A program made the translations under genes and the position numbers. The notes under the pieces were generated by a model, which worked only from the letters and a program-made list of their open reading frames with translations, was not told the origin of the DNA and did no database searches. This document shows positions 25,901-35,470 of a DNA stretch of 64,000 nucleotides, piece by piece (positions within the stretch are counted from its first letter, which is position 1; each line of letters starts with the position of its first letter). Source of the DNA: Lytechinus pictus (taxonomy: Eukaryota; Echinodermata; Echinoidea; Temnopleuroida; Toxopneustidae); contig NC_087262.1 of assembly GCF_037042905.1 (NCBI RefSeq), positions 24,218,501 to 24,282,500 on the forward strand. The letters are read 5' to 3'.

Positions 25901-28900
25901 CAAAACCCGTCTGGTGAGAGAGAGTGCTTTCTTTTCACTTTTCTTCAATTTTTCGGATTTTTTTCTCTTTAATACTGGCAGAAATATATGTCTTTTACTT
26001 AATAGGCAAGCTCTTTTCTCAAACTTAAATAATTTGATATCATTCATTTGATTTATTCAATTGTTTTTGCTTTTGATTTTTAAGTATAGACTATCACATG
26101 ATTGATATATTAATGGGTCTGTATAGCTTCTTATATACTTGTGATGATGATAGCCCCATGTTAATTCTTGTTATCATTTTGTAGGATGTGTGTGTAAAAA
26201 TTTCTGAATATCTAAATCCCAAAGTATTCTACAAATATCTATAGAAAATTGCAAAATGAAAATATTAATGCGTAAAGCCCATAATTCTTTATTTGACATC
26301 AGTATTGAATATAAGTAAGCAAGAAATGTTTGCTCTTTTTTAAGCTCTCCCGAACTAGGGAAATGTTAATTAAACCTTACCATGAGATGAATCTTGCTTT
26401 TTACATCTCCTAGATCTCCTTCATTCTTGACTTTCTTCTAAGATGATTGGCTTTGAAGATAATTATGTTTTATCGTATTCATTTAATTATATATCCCTAT
26501 GTCCACCTCTATATTACCTCAACCTTTGCTCGATTCATTATTTTCAAAGTACCTTCCATTTTACTTGATGTTTATTTTATTTACCATATCCTACCTTAAA
26601 ATTGAAAAGTATCAGAACCCTTTGTACATCTTCATCTTGTCTTCTTTTACACAATGTACAATGTTCACCTAGAGAGGGCTCTAGTCCACCAATAACGATC
26701 GAACAAGATGATATGTGGTTGATATCAATTTGAAAATCAGAGATGAAAATAATTCGGCCAGCAGACACAGTTTATTTTTGTTAATCATTGTGAATTGGTT
26801 ATAACAAAGTTTATAGAACCCTTATGTTCTTCAAAGCAGTCATGACTTGTTTGAAAATAGAATCAAGATAATCACAATTATAAATGGTATTCTGTTGATT
26901 TTGCTTTCCAAGGAGAGCTTCTTATATTTATTTCCCCCTTGATTTCATGAATGTAAAAAAGAATACTGGTGCTGATCACAATTCATTACTCATTAAAAAT
27001 TCAAGTCAACCCAGAATATTCCACCATTGGACGTTTGGGAATAAATTTTCCTTTTTTCATTCAAATTTCAGCTGGTAGCAAGAATGGACTGTCCAAACAA
27101 ATACCAGTCTACATAGGAATTTCTCTAGCCATTGTCCTCCTTGTCCTCATCTTCCTCTTCATCGCTATCTACTTGGTAACCAGGAGGAAAAGGGGGAATT
27201 CCCCTAGTTACACCACCACTTCTACCGGTAAGTAGATGATGCGATCCTTTTATGTGCAAAGATGATGAATGGTAGGATACCAAGTAAGAAAAGAAGATGT
27301 CAGTTATACTCCGAGATTGTGTAGATATTTTCCCTCTTTAGAGGGAATGAGACACCCCACCCCCTTATGTTCATGTTGAACCACCACCCCACCCCTAAGT
27401 AAACTGAATTTAGAATTCAAGGTTTGTTCTCAATTTCTGATTGATTTATTAATATTCAATTTAAACATAAAACGCTTTCACAAACTAAGGAAATTACAAG
27501 TATGACTTGTGTGGATGAACTCCCTGTCTGTAAAATTCAGATGTCCATATTGATGATGTGTGCATGAATGGCAAAAGCATGTCAATTGATGTGAGAAAAA
27601 ATGAAGTTTATAAAAGCAATCTTAGTAAGATTATTTTTGCATGACTTGGTAAAAAAGAGCTTAACTGTTTTCTTGCATGAGCCATAGAAGAAAAATGCTG
27701 AGATTTTTTTGTCAATGGTAATAAATAACAATTATATGAAGGAAAAAAAGAAATTGAATTGTTTTTTTTTTCAAATTTCATTTTGACTTTTAGTCCATAG
27801 TTGTCAAAATTGCTGAATTCATGTTTGCTTGTGAAGAATAAAAATTTGAAATTCTTGTTTGCCCCTTGTTGTTCTGTGACTGTGGATATTTTTGCTCCAT
27901 TTTCTGTGGTAAATATCATGTATTTGCTAAATGTTTGGAAGTTATTCAGGGAGTGTCATTCTTGCACTCATGAATAAACCAAACTGTTCCATAATTGCAA
28001 AAAATGAGACCTTCCAAAGATGTACGAGTATAAAATCAGGTCTTTGTTTTAATGCATTTTAATGTAATTTTGCTGCTTGTATTTTTGTTTGCATGAGAAT
28101 TTCAGTTTGCTTCTTTGTGTCTTCTTTCTCTTTGGTCTGTACGTTGCTTTCCCCCGCTGCAATGGCTACCCCTTCATGAACAATACCTGCATTAACAGAC
28201 GACTGTAACCTGGCTATGCTTACAGCTCAACCACCAGACATCACCACACAGACTATGCATTCATCTCTGAGATCCACCCACGTCAGCCTCCCGAACCACG
28301 ATGAGAAGATACCAATGTCCGGGACACCAACCCATCCCCACCACCCTGACCTGACAGGAGGAAAGATCCCGCACCAGCTCACTGTCCAGTTCTCGCCGAA
28401 AAAGGGAGGTACTATCACACAGCTCGGATGCCTGGGGTCATCGGATATCTCGCAGTACTCGCTAACGAACGGATCGCTGCATTCACATCCGCACTCTCGG
28501 TCGCTGTCACCGACAAAGAGCCACACGTACGTCCCTCTTGTAGGTCCAGGGCAGGACAAGCACATATATGCCACGTTGAATCCTCCAGAGCCTCCGCAAG
28601 ATCCTAGATACTGTCAGACACGCTGCTATGGTGACATAGAGGACAATGATGGCTACATCATGGAGGAGGCAGATGAGAACTATATGCTGCAGGGACATTC
28701 TTCAGAGGAAAGTCTTGAACCAAAGTCTATGTGTGACTCTGATCCTGGTAGGACAATGATTAGCGGTGCTCTTGGGCTTCCAGTTCATTCTGATTATAGC
28801 ATAGCGACAGGGCATGTCGGATCAAGAGGAGGAAGATTAGTCCTACCGGATTCAGGTTGGTTCCTATTTAGAATTCAGTCTTTGAAAAGTACCTTAGATT

Positions 28901-31900
28901 CACCAACTACTGTGGTTTCTTTTCAAAAGTCATTATAGATGAAAAATGTTGACAACAGAAAATATGATAGAAATTTTAATATTCTTAGATCGTGTATTAT
29001 ATGAAAGCCTGTGAGACATTTTTAATGTGCATTTCTTTTTTGTTGAATAGTATATTCTCCTACTCCTTGACGTCGAAGCTCTTTTTAACAAGAATGTGTA
29101 ATGAAAACATCTATATTCTTCAGTATGACTTGTACTCATCACAACATTCTTTTGTGGGTTTTTTTTTCATTTAGGACCAGAGACACAGTGTGATTTTACT
29201 AAGTGATATCTGAATTTACCTATTGATTATACATTGTTCTGGAAATTATTGCATAAATATTTTTATAAATATCTTCATGTATTATCTGTTATTGTAGCAT
29301 CCCAAAATAAAGTAAACATATTCACCGATGTTATTATTTTGTTTGGTGTAGGTGTTAGTCTGATGATACCGGAAGGAGCCATAGCTCGCGGTCAGACCGT
29401 TGAAATCTACTTAGCCGTCTCACATGAACTCATGGACCGACCTCACATAGAACACAATCAGACCTTACTCAGCCCGGTCATACTGTGTGGACCGCCCTCT
29501 GTAGTCCTTGCCAAGTCAGTTGTTCTAGTCTTACCACACTGTGCTCAGATGAGTAAGAATGATTGGAGGTTCTCTGTCATTGCCAGCAGTACACATCCGA
29601 CAGATGATAAATGCTGGGAGGTAAGCATGAGCATCAGGGGTAGATCCCGGTGGGTGTTTCATAAAGCTGTTCATAGATTAAGAGCGACTTTTGAACAACT
29701 GGTGATCCTTTCTTACTTGCTAAATAATCATCAATGGACATTTAATGGTGAAAATCATTTACCACAAAAAGGATCACCAGTCATTCTTAAAGTCACTCTT
29801 AATTTACTAACAGCTTTATGAAACGGCCTCCTGGATTGAGCAAATGATAAAAAACTCAATGCCAAAAATTAAAGAAAATATGGGTCTTTAAAAAAAGAGC
29901 ATTTGAATAATAAATGATAGAAAAATTGTGGTGCAGAAACAAAAAATAGTGGGGTATATGGTTAATGTGGCTTCTAAAGTCACCATCAGAACTTTTAAAC
30001 TTTATAGTTTCCCACTAAATAAATCAAGTTTCCTTACCCTTGACTTCAGACTACCCTAAAATGTTTTGTTCTAAAATTTTGAAATTTTATGATCTAATCC
30101 AGAAACAGACAACAGTCGGAGAGGAAACCATAAACCTTCAAGTCTTCTGTCAAGTAGATAGCCACCGATCTTGCATCGTTACGGATCAGCTAGGATGGTA
30201 CGCTCTCAGTGGCGAGTCAAAGCCAGAGAGACAATCTGCAAAGAGGTTGAAACTATTAGCCTTCGGTCCTGCACTCCGTTCAACGTTAGATTATCATATC
30301 AAGGTTTACATCTCAGAAGATACTCCAGATGCATTAGAGGTAAGAATCAAAATCTCCTTTCATATTTTCATATTTTTTTATTTAGATGATTATCTTGTAC
30401 ACCTACCCCTAAAATAAACAGGTTCATGGTTAGACTAGAAAGGAATTCTATTACATCCTACTTTATTTCATGATTAAACTGCAAGTGTTGGCAGACAAAT
30501 TCTCAAAATCAAAAATAAGTTAGCTTAAGATTAAAATTCTTATTGAGTAATATTTTCTAAAGGAAATCTGTGTCATTTTAGTATTCTTGCCTTGTATATG
30601 ACATATTTTATTTAAAACATATCAAAATGTGGTGATATATTTTCATAGACCAATTCATTGTTTTTCCCGAATTAATATATCAACTATAAAGTGGTAGAAA
30701 TAATTTCGATGGATGAGGTTAACATAAGAGTATGAAATTATTTGCCTTATTACATAAAAACTAGAATATCTTCTGTTGACTCTTGATGTGAATATAAATC
30801 CTTTTCATTTGGTACAAACATCTATTCAAATACCATTAATTTGGCTCCTAATTTGACAGAGTAATGAAAAAACCTCCTTCATTATCATAATTTTTAACAG
30901 CATATCTTGAATGTTGAGAGAAGACTAGGAGGGCAGCTTCTCCAAGGTAGCTGCCAATTTGATTACCATGACAACGGCAATAATCTAAGATTGGAGATCC
31001 AACATATAGTCCCTGGTTGGCAATGCAAGCTGGCCAAGAACTGTCAAGTAAGTTATCTCAAACACAATTTGATATCTTGCTCAGATAAGAGTATAGATGT
31101 TAAATATATTGTCAGATGTTTGAAACTCATTTTTAGTCACCATTTCTGGCAGGGGCGGGGGCGGGTTGAGTATCAATTCCACTAATCATTATGTGATATA
31201 TTTTTAATCTTCTCTGTTAAAATTGATAGTTTGGGGAATTAAGATTTGGTTTGATAAATGAATTAATGATGCAATTGTAAAGTTGCATGTTGTAAGTTGA
31301 CAAGTGCTTATAATCGAGAAGGATCAAGGTTTTTACAAACCAGTAGACCTGTCAAATGGAAAATCGATGATGAATTGGTTTTAAACAACTTTATGGAAAT
31401 ATTTAGTAAAGTTATGCAAATTTTTCACATGAATCTAACTAAGATCAGCAATAATGGATCATTTTATCAGACTGCTTGAAATATCTGTTCTTGCAATCAT
31501 TTTAATAAAATACATTTTAATAAACTGGTAAGCAATAATTGCTGTAGCAAAAAAAAATCTCTAGTTTTGATAAACGAGCTATGAAGTAGAATAGAAATGA
31601 AACAACAATCTTTAGTGAGTCATTTTCAATGTTTCTTTTTTCCAAGGAGATTCCTTTCTACCATGTATGGAGCGGGACCTCTAACACGTTACACTGTTCC
31701 TTTGCGTTGGCTAAGACGGAGCCGGGTATCGGACCAATCGGCTGCAGGATAGAGGTGACCCAGGGCACCTATACAACCAGTATGCAGGTCATGGAGAGAA
31801 CCATAGATGAGGTAGGTCGTGGTTCATTAAACTGACCATTAATGCTTAAGAGGTAGAGTGTCATATACAGGAGATCGATGCATTGGCAGTATTTAGGAAT

Positions 31901-33637
31901 CCTGAAAATTAAGCATTATTCTACGTAGAATAATTACATTATAAATTATGCACTGAATATTTTCAGTCTTTTTTCTATGCAGCTTGATGTTGTGTAATAT
32001 ATTTAGAGCACTTTGAATGTTGCCATCATTAAGATTGATCATTTTTTTTATTAATCATTAAAATCCTTTAATTGGCAATGCAGTAAAATGAAATATTCTC
32101 TACTTCTTCTCCAGAGTTTGTATTGTGAGTCAATTGAAGCAAACTGTGACCTCAAGCATGGCCTTGACCCTAACCCCTGTCATCCTGTTGATTACTTCCC
32201 AAGGATCAGAGTTATAATAAATGCATTTTATAATTGTTAATTTGCTTTGAATTTTACCATATTTGATTAGGTATTCAAGATAAGTAAAGTTATTTGGCAA
32301 ACAGGCACCCCTCCCTCCCTTTCATCCACCTTAAGTACATTAGTTTCTTGTATCCCTGATTAAAAATGTCTTTTCTTATTTTATCCTTGTTTAGGTTGTT
32401 GTTGAGCAAGACTTGAGACTAAATGGTTACAGCCCAAACCACATGGTACCGCCTCAGAACGCCTTCCACCTGTCTAAACCAGTCAGAACTGCCTTGTGCC
32501 AATGCCTTGATATCCCCCAGCCCAAGGGTAATGACTGGAAACTACTTGCAACAAAGCTAGGTGTCGATGGGTAGGTTGATATCATGAAGATAATGTTAGT
32601 CATTCTTGAAATCCACATAAAGAAGTTGTAGGAAATGAAATAAAGTATTGAAATCTTAACATGTAGATAGAATCTAGAATGTTTAGTTATTATTGGAGGT
32701 TTGCAAGCTATTCCTTCAAAGGGTGATAGGTCATTTTAAGGGGGATTTGTACAGCTTTTCCACAGAAGATGATGCTTTAGTCATTATTTCTGATTTTCAA
32801 TAACAAACTCTACACTGAAATAATCAGATTTACAATTATTCATTCATTCGATTTGGGTGCCTGAAATGAATCTTGGTCAATTTCACTAGTAATTTCAATG
32901 GCATGGGTTTAATCCCACCGCTGCCACTGTGTTACATCTTAGTCACTGTCAACATTCTTTTCAATGGTATGGGTTGTATCCCACCGCTGCCACCATTTTA
33001 CATCTTAGTCACTACCAAAATTAATTTCAATGGTGTGGGTTTAAATCCCACCACTGCCACCATGTTACATCTTAGTCACTATCAACATTTATTTCGATGA
33101 CATGGGTTGAATCCCACCGCTGCCACCATGTAACATCTTAGTCACTACCAACATTCATTTCAATGGTGTGGGTTTGAATCCTACCATGGACCATGTGACA
33201 TCTTAGTCACTATCAATATTCATCTCAATGGCATGGGTTTAAATCCCACCGCTGCCACTATTTTCTATCTTAGTAACTATTTGATGTTAGGAAGTCCTGA
33301 ATAAAGACTTTGCAAACAGTGGCTTCCAGTTCTAAACTCTGTAGGCTCATTGATATATTTTGCTATATTGGAAGGGTATAGCCACCTCTTTTAGTAGAAA
33401 CTACATAGTTTCATTTAGATCAGACTCATAAACACAATATTGTAATTTTCTTTTTCTTCTTTCAGATATCTAAATTTCTTTGGCATCAAACCAAGTCCAA
33501 CAGATCAAATCCTTGACATGTGGGAAGCCAGGGACAGTGAGGAGGGAGCCCTCATGAGGTTGGCAGGAGCATTCCAGGAGATGGGTAGACACGATGCCGT
33601 CACGATAGTCCAGAAACAGATGGCTGCATGGATGTGA
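7649..33637 (+). CDS. unc5: UNC5-type netrin receptor, 3' twelve coding exons (5' incomplete)
   Basis: UNC5 proteins are single-pass receptors for netrin that mediate axon repulsion and, without ligand, can trigger apoptosis. Visible coding exons: 7649-7930, 8710-8886, 9051-9203, 25854-25913, 27072-27227, 28199-28855, 29352-29620, 30103-30339, 30901-31047, 31647-31811, 32395-32570 and 33466-33637. Every junction has GT/AG borders and matching phase, giving 882 residues plus a partial first codon and a TGA stop at 33635-33637. The domain order Ig, TSP1, TSP1, transmembrane, ZU5, UPA, death domain is diagnostic of UNC5. Short strings typical of the family are visible, including EGVP, NYTC, WSTWTEWS, CTNPAP, LSPV-CGPP, AKRLKLL, GGQLLQ, EIPFYH-W-GT and KPSPT. 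The signal peptide and first Ig domain are missing because they lie left of the window. Exon phases 1-1 across the ectodomain make those modules exchangeable. Which vertebrate paralogue it matches is undefined, since invertebrates usually have one UNC5. Confidence 0.96.
8710..8886 (+). CDS. unc5: unc5 exon: first TSP1 repeat
   Basis: One exon encodes one complete thrombospondin type-1 repeat of about 58 residues. The W-x-x-W-x-x-W ladder (AWSTWTEWSTC) is the layered core and C-mannosylation motif. It is followed by R-R-R-M-R-Y-C, the family string CTNPAP and the closing C-S-I-D-C-P. It is phase 1 at both borders (acceptor TATTACTAG, donor GTGAGA), so skipping it would keep the frame. In place of the common C-S-x-S-C-G it has CTGDC-EGG, a modest deviation in the second cysteine region. 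Confidence 0.95.
9051..9203 (+). CDS. unc5: unc5 exon: second, shortened TSP1 repeat
   Basis: This encodes a second thrombospondin type-1 repeat with WSEWSAWSRC at the start, then R-T-R-T-C-T and a cysteine pair at the end (NCSGGLC). The middle loop between the arginine ladder and the last cysteines is clearly shorter than in the preceding repeat, which has the NPAPINDGANC segment. Two in-frame acceptors lie 6 bp apart: CCCAG before 9051 and CTGCAG before 9057; choosing the second drops two alanines. Donor GTATGT at 9204. The next recognised coding exon is 16.6 kb away. Confidence 0.9.
9455..9545 (+). repeat. SINE tail fragment
   Basis: The sequence GAGCTAAAGATGGGGGTAG followed by a TAATAG-CAGCGCT segment and a TTATTATTA tail resembles the 3' end of the SINE at 37989-38180 (GAGCTAAAGCCGGGGTAATA). 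Only the last ~90 bp remain, and no promoter boxes are present. Confidence 0.35.
10252..10507. mobile_element. MITE with ~70-bp terminal inverted repeats
   Basis: The left arm begins CGCTGGTGGGCTGATAAAAC and contains TATCTCAAAATTTCAAAATT; the right arm, read backwards, begins TGCTGGTGTGCTGATGAAAC and contains TATCTCAAAATTTGAATATT. Arms extend about 70 bp into AGCTTAGAA-AAGGCT / AGCTTAGAATAAGCT. Total length is 256 bp with no coding capacity. It sits inside the large unc5 intron. Confidence 0.75.
12850..12990 (+). repeat. CT-rich microsatellite
   Basis: Runs of TC and TTTC (for example CTCTCTCTTTCTCTCTCT) occupy this segment of the large unc5 intron, followed by a short CA tract. Simple sequence only. 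Confidence 0.7.
14400..14900 (+). repeat. Pyrimidine-rich tract of about 500 bp
   Basis: Interrupted CT/CTTT repeats with a C8 run near 14863. The long leucine/serine-rich reading frames here are artefacts of the composition. It lies in the large unc5 intron. Confidence 0.65.
19452..19531 (+). repeat. (TTA)n microsatellite
   Basis: About 26 units of TTA/ATT with scattered single-base changes, within the large unc5 intron. Confidence 0.85.
21363..21470 (+). repeat. 49-bp tandem duplication, AT-rich
   Basis: The block starting ATTGCTATGCATTTCTAAAT occurs at 21363 and again at 21412, each followed by repeats of the sub-motif TTTCTAAATA. It is a short local minisatellite in the large unc5 intron. 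Confidence 0.7.
22405..22565 (+). repeat. Purine-rich (GA) tract
   Basis: About 160 bp almost free of T and C on the + strand, with GAGAGAGA and AAGGAAGG runs. Mirror-type purine tracts of this kind can form triplex DNA. The open frames on the opposite strand are compositional artefacts. Confidence 0.7.
25854..25913 (+). CDS. unc5: unc5 exon: extracellular stalk (60-nt cassette)
   Basis: This encodes about 20 residues, EDPGLISPSAVDTSSQNPS and a split glycine or alanine codon, rich in serine, proline and threonine as expected for the juxtamembrane stalk. Support is the TAGTAG acceptor, the GTGAGA donor and correct 1-1 phase with both neighbours; it has no strong family motif. Two acceptors 3 bp apart (exon start 25851 or 25854) both keep the frame and differ by one valine. 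Skipping the entire exon also keeps the frame, so it could be alternatively spliced. Confidence 0.7.
27072..27227 (+). CDS. unc5: unc5 exon: transmembrane segment
   Basis: This encodes a hydrophobic helix of about 23 residues (VYIGISLAIVLLVLIFLFIA, then IYLV), followed by the basic stop-transfer sequence TRRKRG. It is the single membrane span of the receptor. The acceptor is AAATTTCAG and the donor GTAAGT; phase 1 at both ends. The polar segment ahead of the helix (AGSKNGLSKQ) completes the stalk. The codon split across the next junction gives aspartate at the start of the cytoplasmic linker. Confidence 0.93.
28199..28855 (+). CDS. unc5: unc5 exon: cytoplasmic linker leading into ZU5
   Basis: A 657-nt exon for the cytoplasmic juxtamembrane region. 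It starts near a MLTAQPPDITTQT string that matches the family's LT-x-QPD segment, runs through a histidine/serine/proline-rich disordered linker and ends with GGRLVLPDS, the first ZU5 strand. Several tyrosines (YGDIED, GYIMEEADENYML) are potential phosphorylation sites. The DIED tetrapeptide at 28633-28644 fits the caspase D-x-x-D pattern; vertebrate UNC5 proteins are cleaved by caspase in this region, but this site is only a candidate. The donor splits a glycine codon (GTTGGT donor). Confidence 0.93.
29352..29620 (+). CDS. unc5: unc5 exon: ZU5 domain, main part
   Basis: This encodes about 90 residues of the ZU5 beta-sandwich: VSLMIPEGAIARG, then E-I-Y-L, then LLSPVILCGPPSV and the LVLPHC strand, ending at C-W-E. 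In UNC5 the ZU5, UPA and death domains pack into a closed supramodule that restrains signalling. The acceptor is GGTGTAG and the donor GTAAGC; it enters in phase 1 and leaves in phase 0. A palindromic MITE begins 26 bp after the donor. Confidence 0.95.
29646..29833. mobile_element. MITE beside the ZU5 exon donor
   Basis: The left arm has GTGTTTCATAAAGCTGTT then ATTAAGAG and CTGGTGATCCTTT. The right arm, reversed, has CGTTTCATAAAGCTGTTA then ATTAAGAG and CTGGTGATCCTTTTT. Arms are about 65 bp around a 55-bp centre. The GTTTCATAAA end is shared in style with 48, 49840 and 56785. It has no coding content and lies wholly in the intron. Confidence 0.8.
30103..30339 (+). CDS. unc5: unc5 exon: end of ZU5 and start of UPA
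   Basis: 79 codons in phase 0. The first half (LQVFCQVDSH, then VTDQLGWYALSGE) matches the closing ZU5 strands of UNC5, where the consensus is T-x-Q-L-G-x-x-A-L-x-G-E. AKRLKLLAFGP then opens the UPA domain. The acceptor is CTAATCCAG and the donor GTAAGA. Confidence 0.95.
30901..31047 (+). CDS. unc5: unc5 exon: UPA domain, part 1
   Basis: 49 codons in phase 0. VERRLGGQLLQ matches the UPA string of UNC5 receptors, and NLRLEI with the following I-V-P-G-W matches the next strand. UPA is named for UNC5, PIDD and ankyrin, the proteins that share it. The donor is GTAAGT after CAA (Gln). Confidence 0.94.
31647..31811 (+). CDS. unc5: unc5 exon: UPA domain, part 2
   Basis: 55 codons in phase 0. It begins EIPFYHVWSGT, one of the most conserved stretches of UNC5 cytoplasmic domains, followed by LHCSFAL. 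It ends with MERTIDE before a GTAGGT donor and leads to the linker before the death domain. Confidence 0.95.
32395..32570 (+). CDS. unc5: unc5 exon: death domain, first half
   Basis: 58 codons plus two bases. After a short linker, FHLSKPVRTALCQCLDIPQP forms the first death-domain helix, and NDWKLLATKLGV matches the D-W-x-x-L-A-x-x-L helix typical of death domains. The acceptor is CTTGTTTAG and the donor GTAGGT, which splits a glycine codon. Confidence 0.94.
32890..33285 (+). repeat. 66-bp minisatellite with tRNA T-arm-like units
   Basis: Six head-to-tail units of 65-67 bp: the GGG marker of each lies at 32905, 32971, 33037, 33104, 33170 and 33235. Each unit has a small stem-loop such as GTGGG-TTTAAAT-CCCAC followed by CGCTGCCACCA, which looks like a tRNA T-arm with B box and acceptor 3' end, then CATCTTAGTCACTA. 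It lies inside the last unc5 intron and probably arose by tandem amplification of a tRNA-derived SINE segment. Confidence 0.8.
33466..33637 (+). CDS. unc5: unc5 exon: death domain, second half, and stop
   Basis: 56 codons plus TGA. LNFFGIKPSPTDQILDMWEA is the hallmark UNC5 death-domain stretch (F-x-x-K-P-S-P-T then I-L-x-x-W-E-A). It ends with a helix leading to QKQMAAWM and the stop. The death domain closes the ZU5-UPA-DD supramodule and in vertebrates links ligand-free UNC5 to cell death. The end is close to that of vertebrate UNC5, so the protein is not truncated. Confidence 0.95.
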
Positions 33638-35470
33638 CATCTGCCACCCTGTGATAGCAAAAGCGATCCAAACTTTTAACTGACACTCTCTAATTGGTGC
33701 TTACATGGCAATAGTCGTCTTTGTGAAGAGATGGATGTGTGGGGTGATGGAATGTTTTAGCAGCTATGAAGGTTTGGTCCCCTAATGGAACCAGGACCAT
33801 GCAGGGACCTGGTCTCAATTTGGACCCGGAATTGCACTCATGACACAGCCTAATAGAAAGAAGATTTACCAGAACACACCATGCTAGTATAAACACCTCT
33901 GTATGATCTACTTGAGATGGATAAGACTTGTGATGAACAGTGATTTGAAAAATCTTTTCATAGTCTTCAGCAATTCTGAGGGTATGGTCTCATACCCTAA
34001 AGCACTGCAAGGTCTTCAGTTAGTATACTGGTTTAGTATTGGTATCCTCTTACATGATTCAAATCTGAGTCTTTCCCAAGACGCTGCACGCATAAGGAAG
34101 GAATAATTAGTCAGCTTGCCTGCATATAGTCGCTCACTGAATGCACACCACGATTCAATACTGCCTGCTTCACAATCATATTTTCATGCTACAGAAGGTC
34201 ACATGAGACCAAAACTTTTTTTAACTGTGAGAAAAGGGTGATGACTGAATAAGCCTCACCCCCAAATATATTAATCCTTTGTTTGGGATAGGTAACTTAT
34301 TTACAATGTGAAGTACTTTTTATATTAGCAATTCAATTCATCATTTTAATCTACCAACAGATACCATTTGTGTATTTATTACATAGCTAAATTTGGAAGC
34401 AATGTTAATGTATGGAATATTCTGATTGGTTAATAAGGATATTAACTTACAGAATAATCAATAAGGACATTTTATGGTAAAGCAATTATGGAAATCAAAT
34501 GATGTGTGTGCATTCAAGGAAATAGGTTGAATTAATTGCAATCTTTAACCTTTCAAATGTCAAGTGTTTACGACAAGAAACGTGTCGAGAATTGTTTTTA
34601 AGGAAAGGCTTTTGACAGGTAAAATCATGAGGATCCAATATTGGAATTTAAAATTGTTTTGCTGCAATCATTGAGGATCTAATATAAATATATGAAAATA
34701 ATCAGCTATCATATTCTTTAAATGTATATATTCTGTGGAAAGAATATAACATGTTGGCCTATTATTTAATACAGGGTTTTAGCCTGGTCATGCTTTTAGA
34801 TCATGTTATTCTTGTCAATGAGATAAGATAATGAAAAGAATCCAGAATGTTTGAATTTGTGCATCCACTGAAATCATATGGAACATTCACTTACCAAACT
34901 GGTAAACTTAACCGGTTTAAACTGGTTCCATTTGCTATGAATGCAATTGAAAATTCCCCAACAAGAATACTTTATATAAATCTTTAAATCATGACTTTAG
35001 AATGTGTAACCTTTAAACAACTCCATAATTATCAATTCCATTTATGCAAATGTACCTTTCTAGGTTGTTTATTATTTTGTAAGTAGATCGAGTGCTGCAC
35101 AATTTTTCTGTCATGACTTGCAGATAGATGAATGATTGTTCATGTAATTGCAAGCCATTGTTGGTGACCATAAGTCCTCTCTGGGTGTTGCTGTACATAT
35201 TTTGTTTTTGTAATGTGATTTGCCCACTAAGAAAAAATGTGCACTTTTTAGATTATTGTTTTGTTGCATAATTTTATGTTTGCACCAAGTGTATGCTTGT
35301 TATTGTTCAAAGATATGTTAATATATTCAGAAATTATGTTTGCAGATATGGTAACAGCTTATTCACAAAATAGGAACACAATTTTTGCTATTAAAAATGG
35401 CTATGACTTTAGCACTAATGTAGTTTGATACGTTTGAGAGCTATGATTGATATTTGTTATAATAAACCCA
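33638..35470 (+). other. Probable unc5 3' untranslated region
   Basis: AT-rich sequence directly after the stop codon with no further exon. The first clear AATAAA signal I noted is at 35461-35466; another at 40154-40159 would give a much longer UTR. Transcript data would be needed to choose between them. Confidence 0.4.
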
